From Rickettsiales bacterium (GTDB taxonomy: Bacteria; Pseudomonadota; Alphaproteobacteria; Rickettsiales; JALZUV01): a stretch of DNA of 7,556 nt. The stretch's first letter is position 1. Each line of letters opens with the position of its first letter. The DNA lies in contig JALZUV010000110.1 in the NCBI GenBank assembly GCA_023301245.1, forward strand, positions 1 to 7,556. The letters are read 5' to 3'. The position numbers and the translations under genes are program-made. This document shows, piece by piece, positions 1 to 6,391 of this stretch. The notes beneath the pieces were generated by a model. The model was not told where the DNA came from. It was given only the letters and a program-made list of their open reading frames with translations, and searched no databases.

Positions 1-1065
1 GGTACTCACGGAAAAACCACGACCACATCCATTACCGCAACATTGTTGGAAGCGGGGGGGCTGGAGCCTACTGTTATCAATGGTGGAATCATCAACGCTT
101 ATGGCACGAACGCTAAAGTGGGTAAGGGCGAATGGATGGTGGTGGAAGCCGATGAATCGGATGGTACTTTCACCCGCCTGCCAATTTCGGTGGGAATTAT
201 TACCAACATCGACCCTGAGCATCTTGATTATTATGGTGATTTTGAAACACTTAAGAAAGCCTTCGCGCAGTTTCTTGATAATTTGCCGTTCTATGGTTTT
301 GCCGCGCTTTGTGTTGATCATCCTGAAGTGCAAAAGCTTGCCGCATCGGTGCGTGACCGTCGCATTTTAACTTATGGAACCAGTCCGCAGGCTGATATTT
401 ATGCGGATAATATTCGCGGTAGCGCCACGGGCCAAACCTTCGATTTACACATGCGAAAACCGCTGACGGAAGAAGACCAAACATGGCACGATATGCATTT
501 GCCGATGCATGGAAAACATAACCTGCTTAACTCGCTTGCAGCAATTGCTGTGGCCGAGGAATTGAAAATGCCAATGCCAGAAATTAAAAGCTCGCTTGCA
601 GGGTTTGAAGGTGTGAAGCGCCGCTTTACTCATGTGGCGGAAATTGACGGTTACCGTATTATTGACGATTACGCCCATCATCCCGTAGAAATTGCGGCGA
701 CTTTAAGTTCGGCGCGCCAAGCGGTTTCGGAAAGTGGTGGGCGCGTCATCACCGTTATGCAGCCGCATCGCTATACGCGGGTGGAGAGCTTGTTTAACGA
801 TTTTTGCACCTGCTTTAACGATGCGGATATTGTTTATGTTACGCCTATTTTTGAGGCTGGCGAAAAGCCAATTGAAGGCATTAGCCGCGAGTCGCTCGTG
901 CAGGGTATCCGCGATGCTGGCCATCGTAATGTGATGCCAATTGACGCGCCCGATGCTCTCGCTTTGACCATCAAAAACATCGCGCAAAAAGATGATATTG
1001 TGGTGTGCATGGGTGCAGGTACTATCAGCCTATGGGCGAATGCGCTGCCTGAACAATTGAAATAA
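1..1065 (+). CDS. murC: UDP-N-acetylmuramate--L-alanine ligase MurC, 5'-truncated by the window edge
   Basis: MurC is the cytoplasmic ATP-dependent ligase that adds L-alanine to UDP-MurNAc, the first amino acid of the peptidoglycan stem peptide. The frame is open from base 1, so the true start lies outside the window. 354 residues are present, and about 115-120 N-terminal residues (the UDP-substrate Rossmann domain) are missing relative to the usual length of about 470. Numbering from the window edge, the Mur-ligase P-loop GTHGKTTT is at residues 1-8, EADESDGTF at 49-57, TNIDPEHLDYYG at 68-79, HGKHNLLNSLAA at 170-181, DDYAHHP at 222-228 (start of the C-terminal ligase domain) and QPHRYTR at 254-260. 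The DDYAHHP and QPHRYTR motifs separate MurC from MurD, MurE and MurF. The TTG at base 43 is internal, because the P-loop precedes it in frame. The stop codon overlaps the murB start, which suggests translational coupling. Confidence 0.97.
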   Translation, partial: GTHGKTTTTSITATLLEAGGLEPTVINGGIINAYGTNAKVGKGEWMVVEADESDGTFTRLPISVGIITNIDPEHLDYYGDFETLKKAFAQFLDNLPFYGFAALCVDHPEVQKLAASVRDRRILTYGTSPQADIYADNIRGSATGQTFDLHMRKPLTEEDQTWHDMHLPMHGKHNLLNSLAAIAVAEELKMPMPEIKSSLAGFEGVKRRFTHVAEIDGYRIIDDYAHHPVEIAATLSSARQAVSESGGRVITVMQPHRYTRVESLFNDFCTCFNDADIVYVTPIFEAGEKPIEGISRESLVQGIRDAGHRNVMPIDAPDALALTIKNIAQKDDIVVCMGAGTISLWANALPEQLK

Positions 1066-1961
1066 TGATGGACGCATCGCAACTTCCGAAAATTCGTGGG
1101 CGCTATCGGTTTGATGCTGATTTATCGAAGACTAATTGGTTTCAAGTGGGCGGGCCAGCCGATATATTGTTCAAGCCAGAAGATGCCCAAGATTTAGCCG
1201 ATTTTATTAAACAAAAACCTGCCGATTTACCCGTGACCGTCATTGGCGTGGGTAGCAATTTAATCGTGCGCGATGGCGGAATTGATGGTGTGGTGATTCG
1301 CCTTGGTCGCGGCTTTGCTAAGATGGAACATTCGGGCGATATACTCACGATTGGTGCAGGTTGTTTAGATGTAAATGTCGCGCATTATTCGGCTGATTGC
1401 GGGTTAGTAGGATGCGAATTTTTAGCAGGTATCCCCGGAACGATTGGCGGCGCATTGGCAATGAATGCTGGCGCGTACGGTTCGGAAATAAAAGATATTT
1501 TAGTTGAGGTGCAAGTGGTTACCGCCGCAGGTGAAGTGAAATGGGTGTCGCCTGATACGTTTAATTACAATTATCGCCATGCAGAAATTCCGCAAGGTTG
1601 GATATTTACGGGCGCGAAATTAAAGGGTGTGGCGGGTGAATCGGCGGAGATTGCCGCGCGTATTAGCACCATCCAAAAGCAGCGCGAAGAGACGCAACCG
1701 ATTCGTTCCAAAACGGGCGGCAGCACCTTCCGCAATCCTGAAGGCTATAAGGCGTGGCAATTGGTGGATGAGGCAGGGTGTCGTGGTTTTTCTATCGGCG
1801 ATGCTCAAGTGTCGGAGAAACATTGTAACTTTATGATAAATAATGGTAATGCCACCGCTGCCGATATTGAAGCACTTGGCAATGAAGTGCGCAAACGTGT
1901 TAAAAACCACAGTGGTATTGATTTGCATTGGGAAATTAAACGTATTGGTAAAATAGTTTAA
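1065..1961 (+). CDS. murB: UDP-N-acetylenolpyruvoylglucosamine reductase MurB
   Basis: MurB is the FAD- and NADPH-dependent cytoplasmic enzyme that reduces UDP-GlcNAc-enolpyruvate to UDP-MurNAc, the substrate used by MurC. At 298 residues it fits the shorter (type II-like) MurB length rather than the E. coli type of about 340. The FAD-binding half shows NWFQVGGPAD (24-33), GVGSNLIVRDGG (61-72) and GIPGTIGGALAMNAGAYG (122-139). By family alignment the catalytic residues are Arg171 in NYRHAE, Ser220 in GGSTFRNP (the proton donor) and Glu290 in HWEIKRIG. The YRHAE motif carries Ala where many relatives have Ser. The start is ATG at 1065, overlapping the murC stop as TAATG. A second ATG at 1068 is equally possible. 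Neither has a clear Shine-Dalgarno sequence, so translation is probably coupled to murC. No terminator follows it; 34 bases separate it from the cyclase gene. Confidence 0.97.
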   Translation: MMDASQLPKIRGRYRFDADLSKTNWFQVGGPADILFKPEDAQDLADFIKQKPADLPVTVIGVGSNLIVRDGGIDGVVIRLGRGFAKMEHSGDILTIGAGCLDVNVAHYSADCGLVGCEFLAGIPGTIGGALAMNAGAYGSEIKDILVEVQVVTAAGEVKWVSPDTFNYNYRHAEIPQGWIFTGAKLKGVAGESAEIAARISTIQKQREETQPIRSKTGGSTFRNPEGYKAWQLVDEAGCRGFSIGDAQVSEKHCNFMINNGNATAADIEALGNEVRKRVKNHSGIDLHWEIKRIGKIV

Positions 1962-1995
1962 CTCCTTTTTCATACTTTCGTTCTAGGGTGGCTTT

Positions 1996-4275
1996 ATGCT
2001 CAAATGGCTAACATCACATTTCTTTCTTGGCTTTCTTATGTTGGCCAGCTTGTTGGTGTTGCATCGTACCGATATGCATTGGATAGAATCGCTTCGTCAG
2101 CATACGTTCGATATTTACCAGCAAGTTCAGCCGCGCATTCCCATGCCTGAAAAACAAGCCGCGTCTGTACGCATTATTGATATTGATGAACGCGCGTTAC
2201 GCGAAATTGGGCAATGGCCGTGGCCGCGTACGAAGCTCGCCGAATTGGTCGATAAGCTGACCAGCTATAATGTTGCCGTGACGGGGTTTGATATTGTATT
2301 TGCCGAAAGTGACAGCAGCTCGCCGCAAGCAATTTTGAAAAACCGAAATGATATTCCTGAAAGCGCTGTCATTGCGCTTAATGGTTTGCCTGATAATGAA
2401 GAGATATTCGCTCAAGCCATTGCCAAGTCACGCGTAGTAGCAGGGCAGGTGGGAGTGTTCGAAGCCACGCCCGCACAAAGCACTGGGCTTCGCAAAGTGG
2501 GCTATGGTATTTTATCGCCCGATGGCGATAAGTTGGTTAAGCCGATGCTCAATAAATATAAGGGCTTGGTGAGTAACCTGCCCATTATTGAAAAGGCCGC
2601 CACGGGGGTGGGGTTATTCTCCACCCGTTCAGGCTATGGTGGCACTATTCGGAAAGTGGCGTTGGTCGAACAAATTGATGGCGTGCTTTACCCGTCGCTT
2701 AGCCTAGAGATGCTGCGTGTGGCATCAGGCGGTAAAGACGATTATCTGATTAAAGGCTTTAAAGATGGCACGGCAGGCGTGGAGTCTATTTTAGTCAAAG
2801 GCGCTACGCCGCAAATGAAATTTGAAATCCCAACCGATGAACATGCGCGGGTTTATGTTCATTTTGCAAAATATCCAACAGCCAAAGCGCCACTTTATAT
2901 TTCTGCTGCCGAGGTAATGAATCCGAAAAATCCTACTGAACTGACAAAACAGTTGGCTGGCGCTTTGACGATTATTGGAACTTCGGCTGTGGGTTTGAAG
3001 GATATAAGAAAGACGCCCATCAACCCTGTATTGCCTGGAGTAGAGGTGCATGCGCAATTGCTGGAAACGATTTTATCAGACGCGCATTTAACCCGCCCGT
3101 TTGAAGTGGTGATGGTAGAATGGGCGATGATATTCATTGGCGGTTTGTTGATGATTTTGCTTATACCTAAGCTTAGCGCCTCGCTGACCTTTATCTTTAC
3201 GGCTGCCATTTTAACCGCGCCCTTGGGTGCTGCATGGTATTATTATACGCAATTTAGCCAGCTGATGGATGCGAGTTATCCGGTTGTAGCGCTGTTTGTG
3301 TTATTTATGGTGTTGGGCTATCTCAATTACGCGCGTGAAGAAAAGCAGAGAAAACAGGTGAGAAATGCCTTTAGCCATTATGTTTCCCCCGACCTGCTGG
3401 AGGATTTAGCGAATAACCCTGAGAAACTTGCCTTGGGAGGCGAGACGCGAAATATCACGGTATTCTTTAGCGATATTCGCGGTTTCACGGCTATTTCGGA
3501 ACGGTTTAATGCGCAAGAGCTGACACGCTTTATCAATAGCTTCCTAACCCCCATGACCAATGTTATTTTAGAGCGAAAGGGTACGATTGATAAATATATG
3601 GGCGATGCAATTATGGCCTTTTGGAATGCGCCTGTCGAAATGGCCGACCATGCAGCGCAAGCCTGCCACGCCGCGCTCGAAATGCAGCAAGCAGTGAAAG
3701 ACCTAAACGCGAAGCTCAAAGCAGAGTCGGAATTGGAAGAATTACCAGAGGGGTATAATCGCCGCCGTTACGTTCCCATTAAAGTGGGGGTAGGTTTAAA
3801 TACCGACGATTGCTGTGTGGGTAATATGGGGTCAGACCAGCGGTTTGATTATTCGGCTTTAGGCGATGGGGTTAATTTAGGCTCGCGCCTAGAGGGGCAA
3901 TCGAAAACTTATGGTGTCGATATTATGTTGGGCGAAAATACCGCCGAGTTAGTAAAAGACGAGTTTGCCGTTATCGAATTAGATCTATTGCAGGTGCAAG
4001 GTAAGACTGAGCCTGTACGAATCTTCGCATTAATGGGCGATAAAACGGTGCGCGAATCGGCGGAATTTCAGTTGTTACGGTCAACTATTGATGATTTATT
4101 AGTGAGTTACCGCAATCAAGAGTGGAAAAAATCTAAAGAAATCGCCAATAGGTTGAAAAATGGCAATGATGACTTGCAATGCTTCGCACAGTTGCTTATA
4201 TCGCGCATCGTGGCTTTTGAGCAACATCCTCCGCCTGAGGGGTGGGGTGGTCTTGCAATAGCGACGAGTAAATAA
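1996..4275 (+). CDS. CHASE2-domain class III adenylate/guanylate cyclase, membrane-bound
   Basis: This is a predicted inner-membrane receptor cyclase, most likely making cAMP from ATP in response to a periplasmic signal. A first membrane helix (about residues 7-23) is followed by a periplasmic CHASE2 region (about 35-365; note SVRIIDIDERALREIGQWPWPR at 57-78 and the end near LPGVEVHAQLLETIL at 346-360). Three helices follow (about 369-390, 395-416, 427-445), then a linker containing FSHYVSPDLLEDL (459-471) and the cyclase domain (about 485-680). Metal-binding aspartates are Asp493 (FSDIRGFT) and Asp537 (KYMGDAIMAFW). Lys533 should contact the base, and Asn627 and Arg631 stabilise the transition state. 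The second base-selecting position is Ser620 (DYSALGD), a variant common in CHASE2 cyclases. The C-terminal PPPEGWGG tail is also typical of the group. The ATG at 1996 has AGGG at 1985-1988 with 7-base spacing. The ligand of CHASE2 is unknown. The gene may be read through from murB. Confidence 0.93.
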   Translation: MLKWLTSHFFLGFLMLASLLVLHRTDMHWIESLRQHTFDIYQQVQPRIPMPEKQAASVRIIDIDERALREIGQWPWPRTKLAELVDKLTSYNVAVTGFDIVFAESDSSSPQAILKNRNDIPESAVIALNGLPDNEEIFAQAIAKSRVVAGQVGVFEATPAQSTGLRKVGYGILSPDGDKLVKPMLNKYKGLVSNLPIIEKAATGVGLFSTRSGYGGTIRKVALVEQIDGVLYPSLSLEMLRVASGGKDDYLIKGFKDGTAGVESILVKGATPQMKFEIPTDEHARVYVHFAKYPTAKAPLYISAAEVMNPKNPTELTKQLAGALTIIGTSAVGLKDIRKTPINPVLPGVEVHAQLLETILSDAHLTRPFEVVMVEWAMIFIGGLLMILLIPKLSASLTFIFTAAILTAPLGAAWYYYTQFSQLMDASYPVVALFVLFMVLGYLNYAREEKQRKQVRNAFSHYVSPDLLEDLANNPEKLALGGETRNITVFFSDIRGFTAISERFNAQELTRFINSFLTPMTNVILERKGTIDKYMGDAIMAFWNAPVEMADHAAQACHAALEMQQAVKDLNAKLKAESELEELPEGYNRRRYVPIKVGVGLNTDDCCVGNMGSDQRFDYSALGDGVNLGSRLEGQSKTYGVDIMLGENTAELVKDEFAVIELDLLQVQGKTEPVRIFALMGDKTVRESAEFQLLRSTIDDLLVSYRNQEWKKSKEIANRLKNGNDDLQCFAQLLISRIVAFEQHPPPEGWGGLAIATSK

Positions 4276-4282
4276 TGCGGTG

Positions 4283-4291
4283 TTATCCACA
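4283..4291 (+). promoter_or_regulatory. Perfect consensus DnaA box (TTATCCACA)
   Basis: The 9-mer TTATCCACA matches the strongest E. coli-type DnaA box exactly. It lies 8 bases after the cyclase stop codon in the only large intergenic region. It is followed by about 50 bases that are almost all A and T. No second box within one mismatch is seen in the gap. It could be a DnaA-responsive control site for the M23 gene, a titration site, or chance. Confidence 0.5.
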
Positions 4292-4333
4292 TTTTGTTGG
4301 TAGAAATTAAGTAATTGTTAATTTTTATCTTAG

Positions 4334-4339
4334 TATAAT
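4334..4339 (+). promoter_or_regulatory. Candidate -10 element (TATAAT) upstream of the M23 peptidase gene
   Basis: A perfect TATAAT lies 36 bases before the annotated TTG start, inside the A+T-rich part of the 100-base gap 4276-4375. The best -35-like hexamer, TTGTTA at 4315-4320, is only 13 bases away, which is too short for a standard sigma-70 promoter, and no good hexamer sits at 16-18 bases. A second copy of the surrounding AGTATAATTA lies at 4382-4391. The position is right for starting the M23-ruvC transcript, but the match is incomplete. Confidence 0.35.
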
Positions 4340-4364
4340 TATATATACAGCGGGATTAACCCTC

Positions 4365-4369
4365 GGGGA
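4365..4369 (+). promoter_or_regulatory. Candidate Shine-Dalgarno sequence (GGGGA) for the M23 gene TTG start
   Basis: GGGGA ends 6 bases before the TTG at 4376. It is the only purine-rich Shine-Dalgarno-like stretch near any of the three possible starts (TTG 4376, ATG 4406, ATG 4424), so it favours the TTG. It sits directly after a CCC run at 4360-4362, with which it could form a small hairpin. Confidence 0.4.
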
Positions 4370-4375
4370 ATTGTT

Positions 4376-5857
4376 TTGAAAAGTATAATTAAAAGCTTAA
4401 AAGTGATGCGAATCGGTAAAACGATGGTTAATAAAACCAGTGCATTAAATAATGTAGGCCTATTGGCGGCAAGCACAGTGTTTAGTGGTGCGCTGATGGC
4501 TGCTGTTCTTACTTTTTCGACGGGCTATCACACGCCTTCTGATGCTCATATGACGGCCTATGAAGAAGCCTCGGCTGACCCAGTGAACGTGCGCGATGCA
4601 TTAGTAGAAGCATGGAAAGTGCTGAACGTCCAAGAAGCAACGGAACAAGCCGCTGAAGAAGTTGGGCAAGAGCCTGCTAAACAACTTGCTGAAGTTGAAG
4701 CGCCGAAAGAGCCAGATGTAACTTACCCGTTTAAGGAAAAACTTACGGTAAAAGTGAAGTCTGGCGATACAATGGCCGAGATTCTACAAGAAAATAATAT
4801 CGGTATTGATGCCACAAACGCTATCATTAAGGCGATGAAAAAACATTATAACCCGCGTAGCATTCGCGTTGGTCAAAAATTTAAACTTGAGCTAGAGCAT
4901 AAAAATGCTGAAACCGCTGAGTTGAAAACGATTGAAATTAAAACAGGTAAGCTTTCTTACGTGAAAGTGAAACCTAAGGGTAAAAAATTCACTGCCGCAA
5001 ATGTGAAGGTGAAAACGAATAAGCAAATCGCGCGCGCAGGTGGCGTGGTAAGCTCTAGCTTTTATGAAGCAGGCGACGATGCAGGTATTCCTGCTCCCGT
5101 GATTGTCGAAATGACAAAAGCCTTTAGTTATGATGTTGATTTTCAGCGTGATATCAAGCCAGGGCAAGAGCTTGAAGTATTGTTCGAGCAGCTCGTATCG
5201 AAAGAAAATGGCGAAGTGGTTGGCCATGGCGATTTAAAATATGCGGCCTTTAAGGTGAAGGGCAAAAAGATGGAAATCTTTAAGTTCACCGATAAGCAAG
5301 GTAGCTCGGGCTATTATAAACCTAATGGTGAATCGGTACGTAAGGCGCTTTTGAAAACGCCCGTTAAGGCGCGCATCTCTTCGAAATTCGGTATGCGTAA
5401 GCACCCAATTTTAGGCTATTCAAAAATGCATACAGGTATCGACTTTGCCGCTCGTTCTGGCACGCCAATTTATGCGGCAGGTGATGGTAAAATCAACTAT
5501 GCAGGCCGCAAGGGTGGTTACGGTAACTACATTAAAATTAAACATAATAATGGTTACGAAACTGCTTATGCTCATATGAAAAAATTTGCTAAAGGCATGC
5601 GTAATGGTACTCGTGTTAAGCAAGGTCAAGTAATTGGCTATGTGGGTTCTACTGGCCGTTCAACAGGGCCGCACTTGCATTATGAAATTTCGAAAAACGG
5701 CAAACGCATCAACCCAGCAGGGGCGAAATTCCGCACAGGTCGTGTGTTGCAAGGCACTGAACTTGCGAATTTTAAAAAGCAAAAGAATCGCCTGAAAAAC
5801 CAGTTAGCTTCACTGCCGCGTATTGTTGAGCGTGTGGCGCAAGCAAAAATTAAGTAA
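4376..5857 (+). CDS. M23 family (LytM/MepM-like) murein DD-endopeptidase with LysM-like domain
   Basis: This is a zinc metallopeptidase predicted to cut peptide cross-links of peptidoglycan in the periplasm, for wall growth or cell separation. A basic N-terminus leads into one hydrophobic segment (about residues 26-48), which may be an uncleaved anchor or signal sequence. An acidic Ala/Glu-rich linker (about 55-115) follows, then a LysM/OapA-like domain (about 122-173, with VKSGDTMAEILQENNIG). Next is the N-terminal domain typical of MepM/Csd3-type peptidases (about 220-310, with DVDFQRDIKPGQELEVLFE), and then the M23 domain (about 330-455). Zinc ligands are His352 and Asp356 (HTGIDFA) and His435 (GPHLHYE). 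His400 (AYAHM) and His433 complete the active site, so it looks catalytically intact. The protein is rich in lysine outside the linker. The start is uncertain: TTG 4376 has a GGGGA ribosome site, while ATG 4406 or 4424 would shorten the N-terminus by 10 or 16 residues. ruvC follows 6 bases later. Confidence 0.93.
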   Translation: MKSIIKSLKVMRIGKTMVNKTSALNNVGLLAASTVFSGALMAAVLTFSTGYHTPSDAHMTAYEEASADPVNVRDALVEAWKVLNVQEATEQAAEEVGQEPAKQLAEVEAPKEPDVTYPFKEKLTVKVKSGDTMAEILQENNIGIDATNAIIKAMKKHYNPRSIRVGQKFKLELEHKNAETAELKTIEIKTGKLSYVKVKPKGKKFTAANVKVKTNKQIARAGGVVSSSFYEAGDDAGIPAPVIVEMTKAFSYDVDFQRDIKPGQELEVLFEQLVSKENGEVVGHGDLKYAAFKVKGKKMEIFKFTDKQGSSGYYKPNGESVRKALLKTPVKARISSKFGMRKHPILGYSKMHTGIDFAARSGTPIYAAGDGKINYAGRKGGYGNYIKIKHNNGYETAYAHMKKFAKGMRNGTRVKQGQVIGYVGSTGRSTGPHLHYEISKNGKRINPAGAKFRTGRVLQGTELANFKKQKNRLKNQLASLPRIVERVAQAKIK

Positions 5858-5863
5858 GCACGG

Positions 5864-6349
5864 GTGAAGCGAATCCTCGGCATTGACCCTGGTTTACGCC
5901 AATGCGGTATCGGCTTAATTGAGGTGGAAGGCTCGCAGCTTCGCTTTTTACATACTAGTACTATCAAGCCAAAAACGAACTTGCCTTTGGCCGAACGGTT
6001 GCTGTTTTTAAGCCAAGAAATTACCAAAATTATCAAAGCCTTCTCACCCGATGAAGTAGGGTTAGAAGAAACCTTTGTATCGCAAAACGGGCAATCGACT
6101 CTCAAGCTTGGCCAAGCACGCGGCGCTATTATGCTCACTATTTCGCAAAATGGTTTGGCGGTGAATGAATATGCCGCTCGCTTAGTCAAAAAATCTATTA
6201 CCGGTTCAGGCGCAGCCGATAAAACCCAAATGATGCATATGGTGAAACTACTTTTACCCAAATCTGACGCGAAAACTGAAGATGAAGCTGATGCGCTAGC
6301 CATCGCTATTACTCACGCGCATCACGCCCAGTCGGTAGTTGCGGCGTAA
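5864..6349 (+). CDS. ruvC: Crossover junction endodeoxyribonuclease RuvC
   Basis: RuvC is the dimeric Mg2+-dependent resolvase that nicks Holliday junctions, working with the RuvAB branch-migration motor in recombinational repair. The 161-residue length fits the family. The RNase H-like fold carries the four acidic active-site residues at the expected places: Asp8 (GIDPGLRQCGIG), Glu68 (GLEETF), and Asp140 and Asp143 (EDEADALAIAITHAHH). The KLGQARGA motif at 81-88 is also present. The start is GTG at 5864. The family N-terminus (RILGIDPG) begins right there, so no longer form is expected, although the preceding GCACGG is a poor ribosome site. Only 6 bases separate it from the M23 stop, so the two genes are almost certainly cotranscribed. 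ruvA and ruvB, frequent neighbours in Alphaproteobacteria, do not follow. Confidence 0.96.
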   Translation: MKRILGIDPGLRQCGIGLIEVEGSQLRFLHTSTIKPKTNLPLAERLLFLSQEITKIIKAFSPDEVGLEETFVSQNGQSTLKLGQARGAIMLTISQNGLAVNEYAARLVKKSITGSGAADKTQMMHMVKLLLPKSDAKTEDEADALAIAITHAHHAQSVVAA

Positions 6350-6391
6350 ATACTTATCGCTTATTTAGGCGGGGCGGTTTAAACAAGCACC

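Noticed and set aside
531..601. Direct repeat CTCGCTTGCAG at 531-541 and 591-601 inside murC
   Set aside because: Both copies encode ordinary MurC residues (SLAA and SLAG) in the same frame and no longer repeat surrounds them; coincidence is sufficient.
1923..1954. Possible promoter for the cyclase gene (TTGGGA 1928-1933 or TTGCAT 1923-1928, with TAAAAT 1949-1954)
   Set aside because: Spacings of 15 and 20 bases are poor and the hexamers lie in the conserved end of murB; not strong enough to annotate.
1962..1995. T run (CTTTTT) after murB as a rho-independent terminator
   Set aside because: There is no G+C-rich stem before the T run.
4276..4320. Terminator after the cyclase gene
   Set aside because: Candidate stems such as CCA/TGG around 4287-4300 are too short and are not followed by a proper T run.
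4276..4375. Replication origin
   Set aside because: Only one DnaA box is visible, the gap is only 100 bases, and no typical origin neighbours are present; no convincing DnaA-trio repeats follow the box.
5680..6303. Long minus-strand open frame of 207 codons opposite ruvC
   Set aside because: It lies antisense to the end of the M23 gene and to ruvC, whose catalytic residues are intact; its Ser/Arg/Phe-rich translation looks like a shadow frame.
6367..6377. AGGCGGGGCGG as the ribosome site of the LpxR-like gene
   Set aside because: It ends 14 bases before the ATG at 6392, too far for normal use, and an in-frame TAA at 6380 rules out an earlier start.
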